Shown here: positions 1 through 7,456 of the stretch, piece by piece
How the letters are laid out: every line of letters begins with the position of its first letter
How positions within the stretch are numbered: position 1 is the first letter of the stretch
Translations under genes and position numbers: made by a program
Source: Parvibaculum sp.
Lineage (GTDB): Bacteria > Pseudomonadota > Alphaproteobacteria > Parvibaculales > Parvibaculaceae
Length of the DNA stretch: 64,000 nt
NCBI GenBank assembly: GCA_031291615.1
Contig: JARLIS010000003.1
Location: 1-64,000, forward strand
Direction: 5' to 3'
Notes under the pieces: generated by a model
Database searches by the model: none
Seen by the model: the letters and a program-made list of their open reading frames with translations, nothing else
Told to the model about the DNA's origin: nothing

Positions 1-88
1 CGGACGCCCGGACAGTACGGCAATCGGAACACGGAGAAGTCGAGAAGATGTCGCGCGCGGGGCGCGGTGAATTCGCCCCTATACGTGC

Positions 89-112
89 CACATGTCACAT
101 GTAGGACATGTG
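89..112. repeat. CACATGT direct and inverted heptamer cluster
   Basis: CACATGT occurs twice head to tail (89-95, 96-102), and its reverse complement ACATGTG follows at 106-112. The three half-sites lie in a non-coding stretch. They could be a protein-binding site, but no flanking gene or promoter supports a role, and chance cannot be excluded. Confidence 0.35.
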
Positions 113-216
113 CGATGAAGCCAAGCCCCGCGCCCCTTCTTCACGAAGGTCGAGCGAGTGCCGGACCTCCGCAGGCGGATGCCTTGGCGGGGGTGGAGGT
201 GTTCGTTGCGCTGGTG

Positions 217-295
217 CGTCATGCTGGACTTGCTCCGGCATCCATCTTTCCCTTGGCAAAGACAAGATGGACCCCGGATCAAGTCCGGGGTGACG
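217..295. repeat. Palindromic intergenic repeat, full copy
   Basis: The left arm begins CGTCATGCTGGACTTG and the right arm ends AAGTCCGGGGTGACG. The arms are imperfect inverted repeats around a centre of about 35 bases. CGTCATNCCGG...CCGGNATGACG elements of this kind are common between alphaproteobacterial genes. The unit could fold into a long RNA hairpin. A second, half-length copy lies at 359-411. Confidence 0.7.
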
Positions 296-358
296 ATCTG
301 GTTGTAGGTGAGGGGACAACGTACGGGCTCTCGGCAAAGGCACGCACCTCTCCCCAAC

Positions 359-411
359 CGTCATGCCGGGCTCGACCCGGCATCCATCTTCCCTTCGCAA
401 AGATCAGACGG
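359..411. repeat. Palindromic intergenic repeat, left-half copy
   Basis: This repeats the left arm and centre of the 217-295 element (CGTCATGCCGGGCTCG, then CATCCATCTTCCCTTCGCAAAGAT). The right arm ending in GGTGACG is absent, so it is a truncated or diverged copy in the same orientation. It sits directly before a decayed coding remnant at about 435-588. Confidence 0.6.
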
Positions 412-434
412 CGTAGATACCACTCTCGGCGCAT

Positions 435-588
435 TTCCAGTCGGCGAGCCCCGGGCCCGCAAGCACCTCGCCGGGCGAAGGCTTCACCGATTTCTTCCGC
501 GCGCTCGACGCCAAGGCCAGGGCGGGCGGCGTCGAGCGCGCGGGACATGCAGCGGATCGCCGCCGAATATGGCATCGCCATCGGCTGA
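435..588 (+). pseudogene. Decayed C-terminal ORF remnant (possibly cupin-type)
   Basis: One frame reads a protein-like segment (SPGEGFTDFFRALDAKARAG, about 470-533). A single-base shift then gives DMQRIAAEYGIAIG and a stop at 586-588. Joined, these look like the C-terminal tail of a small cupin/dioxygenase-type protein. Neither frame alone makes a credible protein and no start is visible, because the upstream part is replaced by intergenic repeats. The cupin assignment rests only on the look of the tail and is weak. Confidence 0.3.
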
Positions 589-592
589 GGCC

Positions 593-1057
593 TCAGGACG
601 GGCAGCCCTTGCGCAGCCCTTCGCTCGCAATGTCGGCGCGGTCGAGCGGTATCGTCGCCGACGCGCCGCGGGCGAGCTGGGCGAAGTCCGTCGCCACGTC
701 CTGCACATGGTCTTCCATCTCGGCGGCGCGCCAGAGGAGGCAGCGGGCATATTGCGGGTCGCCTCTCTGGCCTTCATGGCGCAGCGTTGCGCCGTCGGAC
801 AGCGTCGCCGAGGTGATCGTCGTGCGCAGCCATGTGAGCCGCTCGTCGAAATGCGCGGCCTGCGGTCCGGCCGCCTCCGTCGTCACCCCCGCCTTGATCT
901 CGTCGGCGGCGGCGAGCGTTTCGCGCTGGAGCTTGTCGATTTCGGCGAGCGAGGCGCGGTATTCCTCGCGCGACATGGCCGCGTTGGCGCTGGCGGCGGT
1001 CGCGGCGCCGGTTGCGATGGCGAGGCAGGCGAGTGCGGTGCGTGCGAGGCGTTTCAT
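593..1057 (-). CDS. Hypothetical secreted protein
   Basis: A 154-residue protein begins MKRLARTALACLAIATGAA, a Sec-type signal peptide probably cleaved after ANA (about residue 26). The mature part is mostly helical and polar, with two cysteines (about residues 108 and 152) that could form a disulfide. No family was recognised. GAGGG precedes the ATG at a good distance. The gene lies 10 bases downstream of the SnoaL-like gene on the same strand, so the two are probably co-transcribed. Confidence 0.75.
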   Translation of the reverse strand: MKRLARTALACLAIATGAATAASANAAMSREEYRASLAEIDKLQRETLAAADEIKAGVTTEAAGPQAAHFDERLTWLRTTITSATLSDGATLRHEGQRGDPQYARCLLWRAAEMEDHVQDVATDFAQLARGASATIPLDRADIASEGLRKGCPS

Positions 1058-1067
1058 CTGCGTTCCC

Positions 1068-1469
1068 TCAAATGCCGAGCTGGCGGTTCATCGCGCCCGA
1101 GTCGCGGGCGCCCCAGCGGCGGCGGATTTTTCCGTCCTTCATCTCGAACCATTCCATGGCGACGAGTTCGTAGCTTCTGCCCGTCGGCTCTTGCCCCCGG
1201 AAAGGTGCGCGGAATGTGCCGGTCTCGGTATAACGCGCGGCGACAAGATCGCCGTCGGCCGCCAGCGCCTCGATTTTCAGTTGCGTCCCGAAGGCGGCGT
1301 GGAGGTCGCGCCAGACGGGCATGGCCAGTTCGTCGATATGGCCCCAGCCCAGCACGCCCTGGATTTCCGCATCCGTCGTGAAGAGCGCGCGCAGCCGCGT
1401 GAAATCCCCGGCGCTGAAGGCCGCCGCATAATTCCTGATGATTTCCTTGTGCGCGTCCGCCGTCGCCAT
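1068..1469 (-). CDS. SnoaL-like / NTF2-fold protein
   Basis: A 133-residue protein with the NTF2-like cone-fold pattern: an N-terminal helix (IIRNYAAAFSAGDFTRLRALF), then DAEIQGVLGWGHIDELA and a strand-rich C-terminal half ending in KDGKIRRRWGARD. This matches SnoaL-type polyketide-cyclase or ester-cyclase-like proteins, which act on or bind small hydrophobic substrates. The substrate cannot be told. AGGAG lies just before the ATG. First gene of a likely two-gene unit with the secreted protein downstream. Confidence 0.8.
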   Translation of the reverse strand: MATADAHKEIIRNYAAAFSAGDFTRLRALFTTDAEIQGVLGWGHIDELAMPVWRDLHAAFGTQLKIEALAADGDLVAARYTETGTFRAPFRGQEPTGRSYELVAMEWFEMKDGKIRRRWGARDSGAMNRQLGI

Positions 1470-1532
1470 GCCCTGTCTCCTCTCCGGTGTTCCGGCGCGG
1501 ATGATAGAGCCCGCGCGGCCTCCCGCAAGGGT

Positions 1533-2150
1533 TCAGGCGGCGGCGTTGAGGCCGGGGATCATCGACAGGTTGGGCAGGCCGTAGCCGATGTCGAAGACGG
1601 TCGCATCGTCGATCGTTTCCGGCGGGTGGTCGATGCCGAAGCGCGTCAGCTCCGGCGGCAGTTCCTCGCGGCTGATGACCGAGATCACGCGCGGCGGCTC
1701 GCCCGCCGGCGGCGTCAGCGGGAGGAGCAGCATTTCCATGCGCGCGGGCACGCCGCCGTCATGGACCAGCCGGAAATGCGACACGAGGCCGACATAGGAG
1801 CGCGCGACGACATTGAAGGCGAGCGTCACCAGCGAGCGCATTTCGGGCGTTGCGAATTCGACGAGGTTGCGGCCCTTCGGCTCGAAGCCGAGGCGCTGCA
1901 CGGCAAGCGTGCCGGCGAGGCGGTAGCGCACCGTGCCGAGGTCGGGCAGGTCGTAGATGACGAGTTCGGGCAGAAGCGGCTTCAGCGCCGCGGGCTCGAT
2001 CGCTTCGGCGAGCGGAATGAGTCCGCCCGCCTGCTTCGAGCGCCAGTAGCGCAGGAGCGCGCGGCTGTTCTCGAACTCGAAGGCGATGGCTTCCGGGTCG
2101 GTACAGGCGATGATCGGTTTCAGCAGCATCGGCGTCGGGCTCGCGGGCAT
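1533..2150 (-). CDS. PAS_5-family PAS domain protein
   Basis: A 205-residue single-domain protein of the alphaproteobacterial PAS_5 family. Characteristic stretches are LLRYWRSKQAGGLIPLAEAIEP, followed by DLGTVRYRLAGTLAVQRLGFEPKGRNLVEF and a hydrophobic strand with MEMLLLPL. The role is presumably small-molecule or redox sensing with no output domain of its own. A second, diverged family member lies at 42850-43383. The start is uncertain: an internal ATG at 2129 is possible, since neither start has a strong ribosome-binding site. Confidence 0.8.
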   Translation of the reverse strand: MPASPTPMLLKPIIACTDPEAIAFEFENSRALLRYWRSKQAGGLIPLAEAIEPAALKPLLPELVIYDLPDLGTVRYRLAGTLAVQRLGFEPKGRNLVEFATPEMRSLVTLAFNVVARSYVGLVSHFRLVHDGGVPARMEMLLLPLTPPAGEPPRVISVISREELPPELTRFGIDHPPETIDDATVFDIGYGLPNLSMIPGLNAAA

Positions 2151-2237
2151 TCGAATCGACTTTTCAACAAAAGCCTATTCCCCGGGAGTTAACGCTTTGT
2201 CATAGCCTCACACCGGCCCGGAAGGCGCCGAACAAGG

Positions 2238-3074
2238 TTAGCTGTTGGTGAATGCGGGCTTGCGCTTGCCGAGGAAGGCGCTGATCCCTTCGCGGAAATC
2301 GTCCGTCTGCGCGCAGAGAATCTGGTTGCGGTCTTCCATGGCGACGGCTGCTTCGAGGCTGCCCGCATCCGTGCTCATGTTCAGGCATTCCTTGGTGAGG
2401 CGGAGGCCCAGCGGCGAGGTCGTCAGCATCTCCTCGATATAGGGGCGCGCCGCCTCTTCGAGCCTGTCGTCCGGCACCACTTCCGAAACGAGGCCGACGC
2501 GGAGCGCGCGCTCGGCATTGATGAAGCGGCCGGTCAGCATCAGTTCGGAGGCGACCGACACGCCGACGAGGCGCGGCAGGAAATAGCTGACGCCGATATC
2601 GCAGGCCGAGAGGCCGATGCGGATGAAGGCCGCGTTCATGCGCGCGCTCTCGCCCGCGATGCGGATGTCGGAAGCGAGCGCGAAGGCGAAGCCGCCGCCG
2701 CAGGCGGGCCCGTGCACCAGGCTCACGATCGCCTGCGGGCAGCGGCGCATGCGCATCACGATCTCGCTGATCGAGCGCTGGCCGGCAAGCCCGGCGACGA
2801 CGCCCGAGCGGTTGCCTTCCTTCGAACGGCTTTCGGCATTGTGTTTCAGGTCGAGCCCGGCGCTGAAGGCGCGGCCCGCGCCCTTGATGACGACGATGCG
2901 CACCGAATGATCGGTGTAGAGCCTGCCGAAATAATCCTGCAGCTCTGCGGTCATCGTCGGATTGATCGAGTTGAGCGCGTCGGGCCGGTTGAGCGTCAGC
3001 CAGTCGACGGCGCCTTCCTTGCGGATGAGGAGCGTTTCATATCGGGGTGCGCTTGCGCGCGCTGCATCGGCCAT
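2238..3074 (-). CDS. Enoyl-CoA hydratase/isomerase family protein
   Basis: A 278-residue crotonase-fold protein. AFSAGLDLK supplies one oxyanion-hole strand and HGPACGGGFAFALASDIRIA the other. The first catalytic Glu of classical hydratases (GGGxEL) is Ala here. An Asp (SACDIG) instead sits where PaaG-type and dienoyl-CoA isomerases keep theirs, followed by SYFLPRLVG as in PaaG. It may therefore be an isomerase rather than a simple hydratase. GGGAGAGA precedes the ATG. Acts on CoA thioesters in the cytoplasm; substrate unknown. Confidence 0.85.
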   Translation of the reverse strand: MADAARASAPRYETLLIRKEGAVDWLTLNRPDALNSINPTMTAELQDYFGRLYTDHSVRIVVIKGAGRAFSAGLDLKHNAESRSKEGNRSGVVAGLAGQRSISEIVMRMRRCPQAIVSLVHGPACGGGFAFALASDIRIAGESARMNAAFIRIGLSACDIGVSYFLPRLVGVSVASELMLTGRFINAERALRVGLVSEVVPDDRLEEAARPYIEEMLTTSPLGLRLTKECLNMSTDAGSLEAAVAMEDRNQILCAQTDDFREGISAFLGKRKPAFTNS

Positions 3075-3137
3075 GGTCGTCTCTCCCTGTCATTCAATTT
3101 TCATTGCGGGGAGATTAGCGCGGGGCGCATGGACCGC

Positions 3138-3485
3138 CTAGCTGTGCCAGGCTTCCATCTCGTCGAGCGCCGCTTCCGCGAGGTCAAGCCAGCGCAGCGC
3201 CACCGCGCCGCCCGGCTCGATGCGCACGACTTCCGCCGTGAAGCCGTGGCCGGGGTCGCGCTTCTGCCAGCGCAGGCGTCCGCTCACCCTGTCGCCGACG
3301 GCGATTTCGCCGGCGAAGCCCTCGATGCAGACGCCGCTTGCCGACCAGTCGCGGGAGCGGTGGTCGTAGCCGTCGATCTCGACGATGAGCCAGGGGTCGG
3401 TCGCGCGCGCGGCGGAGCGCTGCTCAGGTATTTCGAAGCGGCCCTTCAGCCGGTCGACGATCCGTGCGAGCAGCGACATTGACAT
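3138..3485 (-). CDS. PilZ domain protein
   Basis: A short protein of about 115 residues with a PilZ-like barrel: EQRSAARAT near residue 22 (an RxxxR-like remnant), then DWSASGVCIEG (the D/NxSxxG motif) and a final strand GAVALRWLDL. PilZ domains usually bind cyclic di-GMP. The RxxxR motif is imperfect, so binding is uncertain. I chose the MSMSLL start at 3485 over the ATG at 3506. It is divergent from the DUF6165 gene, with about 135 bases between starts. Confidence 0.75.
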   Translation of the reverse strand: MSMSLLARIVDRLKGRFEIPEQRSAARATDPWLIVEIDGYDHRSRDWSASGVCIEGFAGEIAVGDRVSGRLRWQKRDPGHGFTAEVVRIEPGGAVALRWLDLAEAALDEMEAWHS

Positions 3486-3619
3486 ATTTCCCCAAGCCTT
3501 CAGCACCCGGCGTCATTCTGACAGGTCGGCGGCGGAAACCAAGAGTTGAAACAGCGGATGAAAGGCCGGAGAGCGTTCGCTATAAGAACAAAAAGGGGAA
3601 CAAGAGCCGGGAGGACGCC

Positions 3620-4030
3620 ATGTCAGGCAACAAGCAGCCGAAGCCGATCCTGATCGAGGTGGGTCCGGGCGAGCTGATCGACAAGATCACCATTCTCGTC
3701 ATCAAGTCAGAGCGCATGAGCGATCCGGCGAAGCTCGCCAATGTGCGTCACGAGTTGCAGGTGCTCGAGGCTGCGCGCCGCGCGCATATTCCGGCGAGCG
3801 CCGAGCTTCAGCGTCTCGAAGCGGAACTCAAGGCCGTCAACGAGGCGCTCTGGGTGATCGAGGACGACATTCGCCAATGCGAGGCGGACAAGGATTTCGG
3901 GCCGAAATTCGTCGAGCTTGCCCGTTCCGTCTACAAGCAGAACGACAGGCGCGCGGCCTTGAAGAAGGACATCAACCTTCTCACCGGCTCCGCCATCATT
4001 GAAGAGAAGTCATATACGGAGTTTCAATAG
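3620..4030 (+). CDS. DUF6165 family protein
   Basis: A 136-residue cytoplasmic protein opening PKPILIEVGPGELIDKITIL, the conserved N-terminus of DUF6165, followed by charged helices likely to form a coiled coil (about residues 35-80). Function unknown. It lies convergent to, and overlaps by 35 bases, a family 9 glycosyltransferase, which suggests (but does not prove) a link with LPS or surface polysaccharide. Start at 3620 is set by GGGAGG 7-12 bases upstream; the in-frame sequence before it is not protein-like. Confidence 0.8.
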   Translation: MSGNKQPKPILIEVGPGELIDKITILVIKSERMSDPAKLANVRHELQVLEAARRAHIPASAELQRLEAELKAVNEALWVIEDDIRQCEADKDFGPKFVELARSVYKQNDRRAALKKDINLLTGSAIIEEKSYTEFQ

Positions 4031-4955
4031 CGGCGACGCGCAGATGCACCTCGTCGAGCACGCGCTCGACGGGGAGCGCGGAAAGGCGCTGCACCTCGAT
4101 CGCCGTGAAGTTCTCCCGTTCGATGCCGGTAAGGGCGGCCGGCGCATAGGGGCCGAAAAGCGCGAGGCCCTGCGTTCCCAGATGCGAGGCGAGATGCGTC
4201 GGCCCGGTGTCGTTGCCGACGACGAAGGCCGCGCGCTTCAGGATGCCGGCAAGTTCGGACCATGTGAAGAAGCCGGATTTCCGTTGCAACCTGATGCCCG
4301 GAATCGTCTTTGCCAGTTCCACTTCGTCCGGCCCCGGCGCCATGACGACCTGTTGCCCTTCATCGATCAGACGTTGTGCAAGCTCGGCGTAATAGGGCCA
4401 GCGCTTTTCCGGGTGGCGGGCCGAGCAGCCGGGAATGAGCACGATATAAGGTTCGCGCACGCCAGCCTCGTCGAGGATCGGCGTCACATCGTCTGCGAGC
4501 CACGAGACGTCGGGCTTGCGGGTGTGGCGAATGGTGAGGCCCGCATCCTTGAGCTGACCTGCCAGCCGGTCGAGCGTGCGGATCTTTTTCGGGTTTTTCG
4601 CGCGGTGCGGATGGCTGACGCCGGGCGCCGTGCCCGACCAGTTGGTGTTCTGGAAGAACCAGCGGAAGTAGGTCGCCGTGCGGGCCGAATTCTGCAGGTC
4701 GTAGACCATGTCGAACTTCTCGGCCTTGAGGCGCTTGCCGAGCTTCCACATCCTGTCGAGACGCCATCTGGGATCGCGCGGATCGACGAGCACGCGGTCG
4801 ACCCAGGGGCATCGCTCGAAGATGCGGCGATAGGCGGGCGTCGTCAGAACGGCGATATCGTCGCCCGGGTGGTTTTCGCGGATATCGTGCAATGCGCCTT
4901 CGGACTGGATGACGTCGCCGAAGGCCCCGTGCTTTATGATCAGTATGCGGCGCAT
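3996..4955 (-). CDS. Glycosyltransferase family 9 (heptosyltransferase-like)
   Basis: A 319-residue GT-B fold enzyme. The N-terminal KHGAFGDVIQSEGAL is the family's first loop. IVLIPGCSARHPEKRWP opens the C-terminal donor-binding half and GNDTGPTHLASHLG is the ADP-heptose-site motif. Such enzymes transfer heptose or related sugars to the LPS core at the inner face of the membrane. The exact acceptor and donor are not readable from sequence. The 3' end overlaps DUF6165 tail to tail. Confidence 0.88.
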   Translation of the reverse strand: MRRILIIKHGAFGDVIQSEGALHDIRENHPGDDIAVLTTPAYRRIFERCPWVDRVLVDPRDPRWRLDRMWKLGKRLKAEKFDMVYDLQNSARTATYFRWFFQNTNWSGTAPGVSHPHRAKNPKKIRTLDRLAGQLKDAGLTIRHTRKPDVSWLADDVTPILDEAGVREPYIVLIPGCSARHPEKRWPYYAELAQRLIDEGQQVVMAPGPDEVELAKTIPGIRLQRKSGFFTWSELAGILKRAAFVVGNDTGPTHLASHLGTQGLALFGPYAPAALTGIERENFTAIEVQRLSALPVERVLDEVHLRVAAIETPYMTSLQ

Positions 4956-5108
4956 TCAGGTGTCGGCCAGCATTGTCTCGGTGACCGTCATCGCGATCTT
5001 GCCCCTTCGTCCCCGCCCTGGCCCGATCCCCGCGATCCGGCATGGCGTGCGCCCCCGCGGCGCGATCATGTCATAGCTCGCCGCCGCCCGAAACGGCCAT
5101 GTGCCGCG

Positions 5109-5327
5109 CTATTCGATGTTGATATGCGCCCAGACGCGTTCGTGCACGTAATACCAGAGAAGCTTGGTCAGCACCTCGCCGAGCGCGATGGCGCCGCCCA
5201 TCATCGGCTTGCCCGTTACGAGCCAGGCAATGAAGAAGGTGTCGAGGCTTGCCGTCGTGCGCCAGCTGATCGTCTTCAGGATGCTGCGCTTGTTGGAAGA
5301 CCGGGGCTTGCCCTTCCATACGTCCAT
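5109..5327 (-). CDS. DUF2061 small membrane protein
   Basis: A 72-residue protein with the DUF2061 pattern: RSILKTISWRTTASLDTFFIAWLVTG, a second hydrophobic helix (GGAIALGEVLTKLLWYYVHERVWAH), and a basic N-terminus. Two membrane-embedded helices with unknown function. GAGAGGAC precedes the ATG. It lies just downstream of the tRNA-Arg gene on the same strand and might be read through from the tRNA promoter. Confidence 0.8.
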   Translation of the reverse strand: MDVWKGKPRSSNKRSILKTISWRTTASLDTFFIAWLVTGKPMMGGAIALGEVLTKLLWYYVHERVWAHINIE

Positions 5328-5369
5328 AAGGCTGTCCTCTCTGATGGCGGGTTCGATTTCGGGGAGGGG

Positions 5370-5446
5370 TGGTGACCTCGGCGCGATTCGAACGCGCGAC
5401 CCCCAGATTAGGAATCTGGTGCTCTATCCAGCTGAGCTACGAGGCC
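5370..5446 (-). tRNA. tRNA-Arg (anticodon CCU)
   Basis: The complement folds as a full cloverleaf: acceptor GGCCTCG/CGAGGTC, D arm GCTC/GAGC, anticodon stem CCAGA/TCTGG around TTCCTAA (anticodon CCT, reading AGG), and T arm GCGCG-TTCGAAT-CGCGC. The CCA end is encoded (5370-5372). No integrase or att-like duplication is visible nearby. Confidence 0.97.
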
Positions 5447-5911
5447 TTGAGGCGGCTCAGGTCGTCTCTGCGATGCGCTGGGCCTCCCGGTTGGCCGCAC
5501 CCTACGTTACCGGTTTCCGCGTCGCAACAATTCAGCATCGGGTCGGCAGCGGATCATCCGGGGCCAAATCGCGACGGGCCGATCCGCTTAGGCACATGGT
5601 CTGGCCCGAATGGGACGGTGTCGATCCCTGCGGGCCCGGAAACCCTGGATTTTCCGGCTCCATCACGCCCGTCTGCGCCCGGCACTCATCTTGCTCTGCA
5701 CCGGACGCGGAGGGCACGCCTGTTTGTTTAGATCGATGAATGTAATCCACGGTTGAAAGATGGGGCATTCTCGGACAAAACTTCTGGCGGAATACCCTCC
5801 GGCAGTTGTAATTGGTTGTATAAAATAAATGCTGCATCCATTGGTAGAATTGTCCGGATCCGACCTGCTTCCCGGAGCGGGGCGGCCGTCTCGTCGCAAG
5901 GGGCCGGGCCG
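5447..5911. other. Intergenic region between tRNA-Arg and the LuxR-type gene
   Basis: No credible gene here. The part at 5715-5850 is clearly richer in A/T than its surroundings and holds TATAAAAT (5819-5826). It could be the promoter of the regulator that starts at 5912. No good -35 box with proper spacing was found, so the promoter is only suspected. Confidence 0.4.
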
Positions 5912-6553
5912 ATGAAAGTTCTCATTCTCGGCGAGCAGCCCGTCTTCTGCGAAGGCCTTGGCCGGATCGTCGCCCAGCTCGATGCCGGAGCGGAGGTGAA
6001 TATCGTCACGGGGCCCGACGCGCTTCTCAGGACCGGTCCCGGCGATGCGGGGCTCATCCTTGTCGAATTGACCGGCCCCGGAACCTCAGAAGAAAGGGAA
6101 GCGCTGCGGCGGCTGGCGGCTTCGGCTGCCAAGATCGCCGTCTTCGGCGACCGGGACACGCCAACGGCCATTCGCGAAACGATGGAGCTCGGCGTGCAGG
6201 GCTTCATTCCCAAGAACCTCGGCATCAATCGCGTGCTCAACGCCTTGAGCCTCATCGAGATGGGCGGGCGCTACGTTCCCGATGCCTTGCTCGCCATGCG
6301 GCCCGAAGGCTTTGCCGAGGCGCCGGAGGCGTTCCTGAGCGGCGGCGCGGAGAAGCTGACGCCGCGCCAGCGTGAGGTTCTCGCCGAACTTGGCAAGGGC
6401 CGGTCCAATCAGGAGATTGCGCGCGTGCTCGGCATCTCGGTCGCGACCGTGAAGCTGCACGTCAATGCGATCCTGCATTCGCTCGGCGTTCGCAACCGGA
6501 CCGAAGCCGCCATCGTCGCGCTGCGGTCTCACGATCCGTCGGCGGGCGCCTGA
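5912..6553 (+). CDS. LuxR/NarL-type regulator with atypical receiver
   Basis: A 213-residue protein: an N-terminal receiver-like domain (about 1-120) and a C-terminal LuxR helix-turn-helix (LTPRQREVLAELGKGRSNQEIARVLGISVATVKLHV). The receiver has lost key residues. The acidic pair is GEQ instead of DD, and the phosphoacceptor position reads LILVEL, giving Glu52 for Asp. The Lys of IPK is kept. Phosphorylation by a kinase is therefore unlikely; Glu may mimic the active state. Start at 5912 follows AAGGGG and gives a canonical MKVLIL beginning. Confidence 0.85.
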   Translation: MKVLILGEQPVFCEGLGRIVAQLDAGAEVNIVTGPDALLRTGPGDAGLILVELTGPGTSEEREALRRLAASAAKIAVFGDRDTPTAIRETMELGVQGFIPKNLGINRVLNALSLIEMGGRYVPDALLAMRPEGFAEAPEAFLSGGAEKLTPRQREVLAELGKGRSNQEIARVLGISVATVKLHVNAILHSLGVRNRTEAAIVALRSHDPSAGA

Positions 6554-6573
6554 GGCGGACCTTCAAGACCCGT

Positions 6574-7455
6574 TTGCCTGCGGCTTCGTTTGCGGCCGCC
6601 ATCCTTTTCTTTGCCGTGTCGGCTGCGTTTGCGGCCGAGGCCGGCGGAGACCGGGCGTGCAGACTCGTCAAGGGCGAGGCTGTCACCGTCAGTTCGGTCG
6701 TCGACGGCGAAACCGTGCTGCTCGGCGACGGCCGCACGCTCAGGCTTGCCGGCATTCAGGCGCCCCGCCCCGGTGTCGGACGCGCAGAGGCATGGCCCTT
6801 TGCCGATGAAGCCCGCGAGGGACTTCGCGCCATGGCGGCGGGGCAGGCCTTCACGCTCAAATACGATCGCGCGCGCAGCGACAGGCATGGCCGCGTCGTC
6901 GCCTTCCTCGTCTCCGATGGCGGTGCGTCGGTGCAGGCGCGCATGGTCGCGGCGGGGCTTGCCCGCGTTGCGCCGACGCGTGATGCGCGCAATTGCGCCG
7001 CCAGCTTGCTTGCCGCCGAAGCTCGCGCGCGCTCGGCGAAGCGCGGCATCTGGGCCGACAGTTTCTATGCCGTGCGCGACGCCGCCGACGTGGCGGCGCT
7101 TGCGCGTCTCGAAGGGAGCTATCAGCTCGTCGAGGGCAAAGTCACGGATGCGACGGCGATCCGTGGCCGGATTTACATCAATTTCGGCGACGACTGGCGC
7201 GAGGACTTCACCGTGACAGTCGCGCCCGCCGACGTTAGACTTTTCAAAACCGGTCCCTGGGCGCGACTCGCGGATAATGCAAAGGCGATCGGCGAGATCG
7301 TCAAGGGCGCGAGGCTCAGAGTGCGCGGCGCACTGGGCCGGTTCAACGGGCCGGATATGACGATCGCGGTGCCGGAGCAGATCGAATTCCTGGACGAGGG
7401 GAAAGACACAGGGCATGGCGATGGCGGGGGAGGGCGCGCAGAGCGGCGCAGGTGA
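6574..7455 (+). CDS. Thermonuclease (SNase)-like exported protein
   Basis: About 293 residues with a signal peptide (ASFAAAILFFAVSAAFAAEA) and an SNase/OB-fold domain (about 45-165), then a C-terminal strand-rich region. LRLAGIQAPRPG stands where nucleases have xLxxIDTPE, so the Ca-binding Asp and catalytic Glu are missing, while DRHGRVVAF keeps the Arg. It may be non-catalytic. The start is unsure: TTG at 6574 lacks a basic n-region, and CTG at 6550 would add RRTFKTR. The LuxR-type gene ends 20 bases upstream and the M48 gene begins 1 base after the stop. Confidence 0.75.
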   Translation: MPAASFAAAILFFAVSAAFAAEAGGDRACRLVKGEAVTVSSVVDGETVLLGDGRTLRLAGIQAPRPGVGRAEAWPFADEAREGLRAMAAGQAFTLKYDRARSDRHGRVVAFLVSDGGASVQARMVAAGLARVAPTRDARNCAASLLAAEARARSAKRGIWADSFYAVRDAADVAALARLEGSYQLVEGKVTDATAIRGRIYINFGDDWREDFTVTVAPADVRLFKTGPWARLADNAKAIGEIVKGARLRVRGALGRFNGPDMTIAVPEQIEFLDEGKDTGHGDGGGGRAERRR

Positions 7456-7456
7456 A

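Noticed and set aside
5370..5446. tRNA-Arg as a possible integration site
   Set aside because: No integrase, no duplicated tRNA 3' end and no foreign-looking genes nearby. XerD at 37717 is a housekeeping recombinase.
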